Source: Chara braunii (lineage: Eukaryota; Streptophyta; Charophyceae; Charales; Characeae). From it: a stretch of 52,155 nucleotides of DNA. Positions 9,336 through 16,894 of this stretch are shown here, piece after piece. The DNA lies in NCBI GenBank assembly GCA_003427395.1, contig BFEA01000048.1, positions 290,784-342,938 on the forward strand, written 5' to 3'. Both the position numbers and the translations under genes were made by a program. The notes beneath the pieces are model-generated. The model saw only the letters and a list, made by a program, of their open reading frames with translations, was not told the DNA's origin and searched no databases. Positions within the stretch are counted from its first letter, which is position 1. Every line of letters starts with the position of its first letter.

Positions 9336-9833
9336 ATGACGTACTTGAGGGACTCTGACTTGTCGTGGGATCCAGAATATTTTACCCCTTGGGTGAACGA
9401 TTGTCTCAGACAGAGACGCCTGGAATTCCCCTGCCTAACCGAAAATCAATTGTGCCCTAGGGAGTTTCACTGCGCTACGACCAGCGACCCGAGGTGTCCC
9501 GATTTTCTCACGTCAGACAACTCGCACTACTTCATATCCCCCGGCTTCATCGTCATTGCTACAAATTTCCTTCCCTTCCGTCTTCTCCTCCCGTACCATC
9601 AACTTACGGCGGTACCGTGGCATTCCATCGCCGAGTAGTGGCCCCTGACGCCCTGCGAAAACTGCCTGCAACGTGGCAACCGAAGAGCCCCTGGAAACAG
9701 GAGGCCTAACCCAAACACGCGACGACAGATGCCACGTGGCTGCCCCCGAAGGCCCGACTCATCAGAATCACAGCCATTCCGGGCAGACCTCGCCCCGAAC
9801 CGCCGCCCCCAAAACAGGCGAAGCAGCCGGCCT
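9336..9833 (+). pseudogene. Element ORF A, copy 2, one amber stop
   Basis: The frame aligns end to end with copy 1 ORF A: DLSWDPEYFTPWV versus [12 protein letters not shown], then GFIVIATNFLPFRLLLP, then LTAVPWHSIAE. One TAG at 9636-9638 replaces the codon before WPLTPCENC. After it the frame stays open to 9833 and keeps the C-x2-C pair and the RRPNPNTRR tail. The upstream Met (9336) is in the segment DKM shared with copy 1, so the family start may be here. Function unknown; see copy 1. Confidence 0.6.
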
Positions 9834-10056
9834 TGAAAGCGCCGCGCATACCATCTGCCTTATGACCGGAAACAGCCCGCCCCTTTAGCCATATTGCACC
9901 CGTGCCCCTGAAACACTGCCACAAGAGATCTCAGTTCTGACCTGGGACTCCACCCCCGCTTTCCCAAAAATCCTTGGCACACCCCATTGCTGCACTTCCA
10001 GGCCCACATCCTACTCCGATCAGGAAGTCGCGCTGGGCGTGAGGTTGGGCATCACA

Positions 10057-10245
10057 GGTGGATTGCCAAGGTGGAATGGAGTGGAGATAGGGGAGATGGA
10101 CAGTGGGAGGAAATGAGAGATTACCGCCTAGTCTTTAAAAACTGGACAAATACAGAGCCCTCGTTCCCATTACGCCATCCCTCCGATTTCCCAGACCCCT
10201 TCCCACCTCATGCCCTTTCCCTAGTGGAAATTCTGTCCTGAAAAT
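10057..10245 (+). pseudogene. LINE-2-type ORF2 C-terminus, piece 4
   Basis: RIAKVEWSGD...MRDYRLVFKNW and FPDPFPPHALSLVE match the last residues of LINE-2 ORF2 (RIGRVEWKGE, FPDPFPRPSNCLVE). It closes with TGA at 10239-10241. The 3' untranslated region expected next is absent; a LINE tail on the other strand follows directly. Confidence 0.9.
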
Positions 10246-10253
10246 GCCTAATC

Positions 10254-10480
10254 TTTTTTATTTTTATTTCTATTTTTTATTTTTTTATTTTTTTTTTAAA
10301 GAAACAACCCGAAGTAGCGCTAGGGGTGCTGATAAGAGCAGACACCACTAGCGCCATCGGGAGGGCTCCATCAATTGGTGGGCAGTAGTAGCACCTGCTG
10401 GAAAACGGGTCCAGCGTCCCTGTACATGGTGATCTTTTGATTATACAATCGAAAATTTGTGATGAGTTTTCCTCAGCAGG
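10254..10480 (-). mobile_element. Structured LINE 3' tail, copy b
   Basis: On the + strand: T-rich tract (poly(A) of a - strand insertion) to about 10297, hairpin 10308-10360, then the core ending at 10420. Arms GCGCTAG (10317-10323) and CTAGCGC (10348-10354) pair perfectly and differ from the arms of other copies. The upstream extent is uncertain. Confidence 0.75.
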
Positions 10481-11150
10481 GAGGGATTAACCCTACTCCA
10501 TCCACCGAGCGAAATCTGCCCTACTATAGACAACCCGTAGATGATAAGCCATAAAAAGTCCAAAGCGGGGGGGAATTATAGCAGGGCAAGAAACGACGAG
10601 CACAATCTAACTTCTAACCAAACCTAACGCAATTGTGGCAAGGTGGACTGCACTTGTAACTCCCTACCTCCACGCATATTAACACAAAGACAATCAAGAA
10701 GGGAGTAGATTCAGCAATATGAACAAGCCTGAAATACGCAGCCCTCCCAGCCAAACTCATGCCATCGTACATGTACCCAAGTCAGCCCAGCAATTATCCT
10801 GAAGGGAGAGCAGCCGTCGATTGAAAAGTGGTTGAAAATTTAAACCTAAACTCAGGCGCTGACAAGGCAAGGACAATCTGGCACAGCCCGAATCCTTTTT
10901 CTGAATCCTAACCAAGCCCTACGTAATTATAGCGAGATGATCTGCACAGATGGCTCCCTACCTCCCCACGTATTGACCCAGAAACATTCCCGTATTGACC
11001 CAGAAACATTCCAGCAGAGAGTAGATTCACCGACAATTCTTAGAAATCAGACAGCTGATTAGATGAGGGGAGCAGACAACAGCCACACAACCAGATCAAC
11101 CTACCGCATGGTTCCAAAAGAAAGGTTGGTCTATTCTCCCTCAGTCCCGA
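10481..11150. repeat. Diverged direct duplication with inner tandem
   Basis: About 10570-10740 and about 10860-11050 share a series of matched blocks (CTAACCAA...CCTA, ACTCCCTACCTCC, GAGTAGATTCA). Inside the second, a 22-bp unit starting CGTATTGACCC is repeated perfectly at 10969-10990 and 10991-11012. No ORF. Confidence 0.6.
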
Positions 11151-11153
11151 CCT

Positions 11154-12260
11154 CTACCCCACACCTTCACGCATCCATAGCCCGCGCTCACCCCACCTGC
11201 CTTTGTAGTTTATCATGCCCAACCACCAGGCAGGTCCCTCCTCCCACCGTCCTTGCTGCCCCGCCAATCGGGTGAAAGGAAAAACCATCAGACATGCGGC
11301 CACGTGGACTAAACCGGGGTAAACAGTGCGGAGAAACACGGCGGGGAACAGAGGGCAAATTGAAGACTTACCGCCATGCAGGATGTAAACCAGCCATTCT
11401 ACCTGCCCGACTTCCTCTGTTGGCCGCCCCACCGTCAAAATGTTCATTGATGCTATCGCAGTCGACGGTATATTCATTGTAGTCATGGATGTTGTATTCG
11501 TTGACAGTGTTGTTCTTGTTTTCACACTTGTGTTTCGATCTTCCAGTTCCTCCTTAACGAATGATGCGGCCATGATGTATGGAGGAGCAACCTCCTTCAT
11601 TTTTGCTGCAGTAATAGTTGTCGTTCCCTTTGCTGACGTTAGATTGTCTAGCTTCTCTGTGCCGTGCAAAGTCTCCGCGATGAGCGCCAGAGCCTCCACA
11701 GTTATTGTGTTCGAAGTCGTTATCATTGGTGCTGTTGATGCTGTTGATGATGTATACTCCCCTGAATACAAGGTGACAAGATTCGAGACTTCAGCCTCCC
11801 GCCAAGCTTCAGTCACCAACCTCTCCTTGAGTGCAGCGCAGAAATCAGCACCCTGGTCAAAGATCAAATTGCAGCTCTTTATAATAGCTTCAGCCCGCTG
11901 CCAATCGACAAAAGGTTCCAGTTCCGAATCCTCCTCGATCTGCCGGAGGAGGGTTTCAAGCTGTTCACACTTGTTCTCCAGCCATATGGCCGGGGCAGAC
12001 CCCCCCCAATCTGCCACTGCCACGGTCTGGGCAGCGGAGGACAAGCGTCCGACAATCTGCTGCATGCGCCATTGAATATCTTCTATTTCAGACAGCCACG
12101 ATTCCGCCCGACGACGCAATTCGTCTGATGGAGCCGCCCCCTCCAGGATCGCCGCTTGTGTTAGACCTTGCGCAAGGACGCCTTCTCCACGTTGACATCG
12201 AGATGCTATCATCTCGACCACTCCTTCGTCTGCCCCGTCAGTCAAGCCCAGTTGACCCAT
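11154..12260 (-). CDS. Orphan ORF, predicted coiled coil plus Thr/Ser-rich region
   Basis: An uninterrupted 369-codon frame starting at ATG 12260 and closing at 11154; the open frame extends seven codons further upstream. Residues near 50-150 look alpha-helical and acidic (RRRAESWLSEIEDIQW, ENKCEQLETLLRQIEEDSE). This is followed by a Thr/Ser-rich stretch (STASTAPMITTSNTITVEA), then a Trp/Gly-rich end. It matches neither LINE described here and carries no enzyme motif I recognise. A frame of this length is unlikely by chance in this stop-rich window, but the antisense frame is also long (211 codons), so base composition may contribute. It may be a decayed host exon or the gag-like gene of another element. 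Confidence 0.4.
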   Translation of the reverse strand: MGQLGLTDGADEGVVEMIASRCQRGEGVLAQGLTQAAILEGAAPSDELRRRAESWLSEIEDIQWRMQQIVGRLSSAAQTVAVADWGGSAPAIWLENKCEQLETLLRQIEEDSELEPFVDWQRAEAIIKSCNLIFDQGADFCAALKERLVTEAWREAEVSNLVTLYSGEYTSSTASTAPMITTSNTITVEALALIAETLHGTEKLDNLTSAKGTTTITAAKMKEVAPPYIMAASFVKEELEDRNTSVKTRTTLSTNTTSMTTMNIPSTAIASMNILTVGRPTEEVGQVEWLVYILHGGKSSICPLFPAVFLRTVYPGLVHVAACLMVFPFTRLAGQQGRWEEGPAWWLGMINYKGRWGERGLWMREGVG

Positions 12261-12289
12261 CGATGCCTGACCTCCTAGCACACTCCGGT

Positions 12290-12650
12290 GATGATGTCAA
12301 CGCCTTCCGTCTTCCTCGGAACCTCCAAGGCGTTGGGTCTCGAGACCGCCGAACCCGCCGGCAGGTTCGTTCCCCACGTGCTCGCGCTCGTGTGTCGAAT
12401 ACATCCCCACACTCACGCATGCTTACAAGGGAATTCCTCTCTGGAGCCCCCCGGGGAGGACCCCACTTGCCTACAGAACCACTTGCCACAATTACTATCC
12501 GCTGCTCAGTTAACCCCCCAATGTTCTGAGGTAGTCAATGCTGGCAGCAACATCTGAAATTCGGAGCTGACATAGGTTGGCATTTCTTGCTTTCCAGCAT
12601 TCTGAGTACTTCCTATATTCATGTACTATGAAAAAAAAAAAAACTTGTAT
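12290..12650. other. No gene seen
   Basis: GC-rich left half, with short overlapping frames that look like composition effects. A short A run at about 12631-12642. Nothing recognisable. Confidence 0.4.
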
Positions 12651-12654
12651 TCAT

Positions 12655-12800
12655 GGGATGCTGGACCCGGTTTCCAGCAGGTGATGCTCCCCACCAACGG
12701 ATGGAGCGGCTCACCAGGCAAAGCCTCAATTCCGTTGGTTCTCCTACCACCACTGGGATAGAGGCCTTGGATATGGGCCATCAAAAAAAAAATAAAAAAA
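12655..12800 (+). mobile_element. LINE 3' tail, copy c (second subfamily)
   Basis: Starts GGGATGCTGGACCCGG, continues with the shared core to GGATGGAGCGG, and then has the second-subfamily end (GCCTCAATTCCGTTGGTTCT ... GGGATAGAGGCC) before an A-rich tail at 12781-12800. Oriented + strand. Confidence 0.75.
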
Positions 12801-13015
12801 ATGTCAATCTTTGTCAACCTTTCCTCCTTTTCTGATCTCGTGGCCCGGTCGGGTGTTGGAGGGAGAGCCGCCGGGGAGCACCAGCAGGGCCTCCTTCCGT
12901 CCGCTTACCCTTGCCCCCCTGCTAACCTCATGCTGTCCCTGAGGCTGAACCCTAATGTTTGACAATATATATAGATAGAATACAAGGTCCTTGTCATCAT
13001 CATATCTTCTGAAAT

Positions 13016-13180
13016 GGGATGCCGGGCCCACTTCCTTCCCCTTTTTTTTGTTTTTAAACAAGCTCACTGGGCCCGCTTCCCAGCATGTGATGCTGCCCAC
13101 CAATTGGACATATTAACAGGCAGATGTTTGCTTTAAAATAATAATAATAATAATGATTAAAAAAAAAAAAAAAAAAAACA
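13016..13180 (+). mobile_element. Degenerate LINE 3' tail, copy d
   Basis: Two partial cores, GGGATGCCGGGCCC at 13016 and TGGGCCCGCTTCCCAGCA at about 13069, the second reaching CCCACCAATTGGA, then an AAT repeat and a long A run to about 13180. Probably two nested, truncated tails. Confidence 0.5.
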
Positions 13181-13399
13181 GGCAAGTTGGAGCTTGCCTC
13201 TTGTATGTTTCTTGGAGGCGAGTTTCGCAGTGTGGTGCCGAAAAAATGAACCGTCTGAAAGAATCTGAAGCAAAAAAAATCTGAAGCAAAAAAAAGATCA
13301 AAGCAATGAATGGTCTGAATGAGCTTTCGTTGGGCACAACCCCACCCCCTGCAGATCTTTTATTTTCTATTTTTTCCCCTGGCAGTGGGGGTGAAAAAC

Positions 13400-13715
13400 T
13401 ATAATCTGATCCAGTGGCCTAATTCAGTTGGCCGGCAAGTGGCATTCAGGAGGTCTTGGGTTCAAGCCCCGTTGGCCTCATGTACCTTCCTGGGCAAGCT
13501 TGGTGCCCACCACCTAGAGATATGTCATTGGTTCCCCTGAATGGCATTGAGGAGAGACTGCTGATGTTCACAGGGGGAGGGGACCGGAGGGCAGACACAG
13601 TGGCTTGCCCATCGAAGAAGCTCGGTCCTGATGTTGCCAGCTGACCCCTGCCCGGTATTGCCCACCTGCTGGAGCATGTGTCGCACCTGCTGGTGGGTGC
13701 AGCTCCCCCATGTTC

Positions 13716-13718
<3 letters not shown>
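13400..13718 (+). mobile_element. tRNA-derived SINE
   Basis: An internal RNA polymerase III promoter is visible: A box TGGCCTAATTCAGTTGG (13415-13431) and B box GGTTCAAGCCC (13459-13469), 44 bp apart start to start, as in a tRNA gene. The tRNA-like head is followed by about 240 bp of unrelated body. The T run after 13718 is best read as the poly(A) of a neighbouring - strand insertion (copy e). Not a functional tRNA: the acceptor and anticodon arms do not fold convincingly. Confidence 0.65.
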
Positions 13719-13746
<28 letters not shown>

Positions 13747-14115
13747 CGCCCCCATCAGTGTTAGTGATGCTGGTAAGAGCAGACACCACTAGCACCTGGG
13801 GGGGCGGCTCCATCTATTGGTGGGAAGCATCACCTGCTGGAAAACGGGTCCAGGGTCCCATATACAAATTGAATGAAACATATCAAGAAAAGGATGAGGG
13901 TTCCTGCCAGCATTGATTACCCTGGGATTCAGGGGATTAACTGAGTAGGAGATTAGAAAGAGGGGGGGAGGGATTAACTGAGCAGGAGATTAGAAAGAGG
14001 GGGGGAGAAACTCCTCACCCGAAAACAGGCGCCAGATACTAGCTGTTACACACTAATTCTCCCCTCCCCCAACATTGATTACCCTTGTAACCTGAGTATT
14101 GAACTGAGCAAAATA
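13719..14115 (-). mobile_element. Structured LINE 3' tail, copy e, longer
   Basis: Poly(T) 13719-13744 (poly(A) on the - strand), hairpin (GTTAGTG with CACTAGC, one G-U pair), core to 13860, then further LINE-2 3' untranslated sequence: CCTGCCAGCATTGATTACCC (also at 24441) and GGCGCC within a segment matching 24540-24615. This links the short tails to the 3' end of LINE-2. It contains a 37-bp tandem repeat at 13934-14007. Confidence 0.75.
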
Positions 14116-14506
14116 TCAGAAATATCAAAAGAGGCAACAATATTCTCATCCTACACAGAAGGGACAGGCTTTTGGTGGGAACTGCTTTGTTTCTTAGGGA
14201 GCGGTGGCCTGTTGGTGCTTGTCCTGAGTTGGGGTCATTGAGGAGAAGGGGGCTCCTCTCAATGGGGGCAACTCAAGGATAGGGGGGCGGGGGATCTTGG
14301 TAAGAACGAGCGCAACGCTAACTCTCTTCACAAGCGGAGAGATACTGTCTTCTCCTTTCCCCGCTGTGTTTGTGGAGAGAACGTGAGTGTAGTTCTATTT
14401 TTTTCCTACTCCCTTCAGATTTCTTAGGTTAATTGGATTTTTCTAGTAGGTTCCTAGTCTCAGTTTCATGAAATTTTCTGATGAGTTTTCTGAAGGTACT
14501 CATTAT
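14116..14506. other. No gene seen
   Basis: Mixed sequence with G-rich stretches. No ORF, RNA gene or known repeat recognised. Confidence 0.4.
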
Positions 14507-14651
14507 GGGACGCTGGGCCCAGTTCCCAGTTCGTGCCAATTTGTGAGGAAATGGTTGTATCTATGGGACGCTGGACCCGGTTTCCAGCAGTAAACAAACA
14601 AAAAAAAAAAGCTATGGCACCATCAAAAAAAAAAAAAACAAAAAAAAAAAA
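14507..14651 (+). mobile_element. LINE 3' tail starts, copy f (nested)
   Basis: Two core starts, GGGACGCTGGGCCCAG at 14507 and GGGACGCTGGACCCGG at 14565. The second is followed after only CAGCAGT by A-rich sequence (about 14581-14651), so the hairpin part is missing. Confidence 0.55.
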
Positions 14652-14819
14652 CACTCTTAAATCGCCTGCATACCAAGTGGTCTCAACCATTGAGCTTGCT
14701 GATGGCGGAGAGGAATTACCCTGGTAACCCTTTTTTTTACCCTGAACCCAACACCACATGCCTGTTGTTGTTCCTTTGGAGGCTTGAGCACGGATGTGGC
14801 TGCTACGGGGTTCCCCGTA

Positions 14820-15001
14820 ATGCTATCATGACAATAAAAAAGGCCTGAAAGGCCGTCCTGTCCAGATTGGACAGGTAATTGAATTGGTTGGGCGTAAAGT
14901 TCTAGTACGTCCGCCAGTGTTGGGAAATTACGATGTTTTGCCAGTTCCCGAAGTTATCGGGGGTGGGACACAGGGTCGGCACTGTCCCATAAATCAGATT
15001 T
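14820..15001 (+). other. Open stretch at the LINE-1 target site
   Basis: A frame reading IKKGLKGRPVQIGQVIELV and then GRKVLVRPPVLGNYDVLPV is open up to the LINE-1 insertion. If LINE-1 and one target duplication are removed, the frame continues on the far side (23400-23527, ILPVSERKKKKRK) to a stop. It looks protein-like but I do not recognise it, and joining may be chance. Confidence 0.25.
14989..15001. repeat. Target-site duplication of LINE-1, left
   Basis: ATAAATCAGATTT, repeated exactly at 23387-23399 at the other end of LINE-1. A 13-bp duplication is typical of target-primed reverse transcription. Confidence 0.9.
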
Positions 15002-15684
15002 ATTTTTTATTTTTTATTTTTTTTAAGCTTAAACCTTTATTGCATAAAACAGTGGGACGAGGCCGGGGACCTCACAATTCAACCCGGAGTTATCCTGGCA
15101 GCCTCAGCCAGTTTCGCTTACGATCATAGTTCAGTTTCCACACAGGACAACCCCAGGGCAACACCTCAGCCTTCAATTTCCTAGTGGACTAAAAACCCCT
15201 TCTACCACGAAACGCTTTCCAAAAAGGAGACCTTCTTTGAAGCCGACTTATTAACTCCCTATATCTACCTGCCTTTTCTCTTAGACTTAATCCTCTGATA
15301 CTTCTTTTATGCTTACCTCAATGGTCCAACAAAACACGTACTTTGTCTCTCTGTAAGAGCCTATACTACTGTGTAACCTACTTCGCCACTGCATCTTGGC
15401 CATTAATCCTCAACTTTCTTGCTATTAGATTTTGACTGAAACGATAATATCATCTACAAATCTAACTGCTGATAACAGGGTCTACTAGCGGCCCCCAAAC
15501 AGCCTAACTTCGGCTGATGGAACTCGCGTTCCTATTGAACCGTGACACTCTACCACCCTCCGCCCACTGTGTGTCTCCTGCGACGTCACCTAGCACTAGT
15601 TGGGGAACCGAGTGCCCTGGTTCCCCTCTACCTATCTACTCCTGACTGAGGTGCAGCCTTCTCACTTCTGACACTAACTCTCAG
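15002..15684 (-). other. LINE-1 3' untranslated region
   Basis: Non-coding. The terminal 130 bp (CACAATTCAACCCGGAG... and CCTCAGCCAG) recurs at about 36040-36090, marking the 3' end of the same LINE family. It lacks the GGGACGCTGGACCC tail of the LINE-2 family. Confidence 0.7.
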
Positions 15685-16350
15685 CTAACCCACTGTGCCT
15701 TCCACCGGTTCTTTCACCCAGGGGTAGAGGGCCAGCCCTTTCGTCCTGTGCACACCCGCCAGCTGATGTCGCAGCGTCCAGGTATCCAAGAACCAACGAA
15801 GCTGTCTGTTGCTCCCTTTCCCCGCCCTTGCTCGTTTCCTCCAATCTACCTTAATTGCATCTCTCAGTCCCTGTCTTACTGCTCTTTTGATCTCCAGATC
15901 TGAGAAAGGTCTGCCCTCGAATCTCGCTCTGTTCCTGTCTCTCCAGATGATCTCACTGAGTATGCCCCTTGCTACTTGGGCCACATACCCCCAACCCCGT
16001 TTCCTGTGCATACCTGTTGGTAGGAAACCAAACAGAACCCATCTCTCATCCCAAGTTACCCTTGGATCTCCAAAGCGTTCCCAATGCTGCTGCCACCATT
16101 TCCAAACTCTTCGGGAGGCCGGGCATTCCCACCAGAGGTGACGAGTTGACTCCAACGGCCATGAGCAGCGTGGACACTTGCATCCCACCAGAGGTGACGA
16201 GTTGACTCCAACTCCACCTGCATCCCTCTGCTATTCAACCACACCACTGAAGGGGTCACAAAAAGCGAGATCATCCAAAGGATGGAAACCTGCTTCCCAT
16301 TTGGTATCTTGGTGAGAGTGTCCCAACTGTCGCCTACAAACGAGAAGACA
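15685..16350 (-). pseudogene. LINE-1 ORF2 C-terminal zinc-binding RVT domain
   Basis: Frames read CKCPRCSWPLESTRHLWWEC and SRRVWKWWQQHWERF, the Cys/His pattern of the zinc-binding domain found after plant LINE reverse transcriptases, followed by a basic region (RRKRARAGKGS-like). It is in a different frame from the RT part and separated from it by the 249-bp inverted repeat. A segment encoding LESTRHLWW is present twice (16131-16164 and about 16190-16220). Confidence 0.8.
16131..16220. repeat. Short direct repeat in LINE-1 C-terminus
   Basis: CCAGAGGTGACGAGTTGACT (plus CCAAC) occurs at about 16132 and again about 59 bp later, so the zinc-finger segment is partly duplicated. Confidence 0.8.
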
Positions 16351-16352
16351 GC

Positions 16353-16894
16353 CATGGTCTGGGAAAATCCCCCACAGGCGAGAGTGGTAGGTTCGGGTGG
16401 AAGTCTGGAGAGAAGGAAGAAATGGGTATGGGTTGGTCACACCCCGTCGAAGGAACTGTGCATTGACCCTGGTGCATGGAGCTGGTCAACGGGAGAAGCT
16501 CTGAACCCACGATGTCGACTTTTTGAGTGCTCAGTGGCGAAAGGCTACAAGTTGAGACTGAAAAAAGGTATCAATTCCTCTCCAGCGGAAGTGGCCATTA
16601 AGCCCCGCCTCTGACAGATCTTACGTTGTCACCGCTTGCCATCTGTTAATGGCCACTTCCGCTGGAGAGGAATTGATACCTTTTTTCAGTCTCAACCTGT
16701 AGCCTTTCGCCACTGAGCACTCAAAAAGTCAACATCGTGGGTTCAGAGCTTCTCCCGTAGACCAGCTCCATGCACCAGGGTCAATGCACAGTTCCTTCAA
16801 CGGGGTGTGACCAACCCATACCCATTTCTTCCTTCTCTCCAGACTTCCACCCGAACCTACCACTCTCGCCTGTGGGGGATTTTCCCAGACCATG
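16353..16894. repeat. 249-bp inverted repeat in LINE-1
   Basis: Arm 1 (16353-16601) and arm 2 (16646-16894) are reverse complements with four mismatches in 249 bp, separated by 44 bp. The arms are LINE-1 coding sequence (frame with ELCIDPGAWSWSTGEALNP). Two of the four differences are CpG-to-TpG changes in arm 2, one of which makes a stop from an Arg codon. Could extrude as a cruciform. Confidence 0.95.

Larger units (their letters stand above)
8034..10056 (-). mobile_element. Novel TIR element family, copy 2
   Basis: A 2.0-kb insertion in the opposite orientation to copy 1. End B is at the left (TGTGACAAACCGATTTCTG) and end A at the right (read inward TGTGATGCCCAACCTC). It is flanked by GGTG at 8030-8033 and 10057-10060, and the LINE reads through when one GGTG is removed. 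Compared with copy 1 it lacks about 575 bp between the ORFs and the nad4L fragment, but keeps about 200 bp at the latter place. Both ORFs are damaged: ORF A by one amber codon, ORF B by loss of its ATG and a 1-bp deletion. Confidence 0.85.

Noticed and set aside
11440-12075. A 211-codon + strand frame, hydrophobic
   Set aside because: It is exactly antisense to the longer - strand frame and its hydrophobic composition mirrors the Thr/Ser/Glu codons there.
16282-16614. A + strand gene of 110 codons
   Set aside because: It is LINE-1 coding sequence placed on the + strand by the 249-bp inverted repeat.
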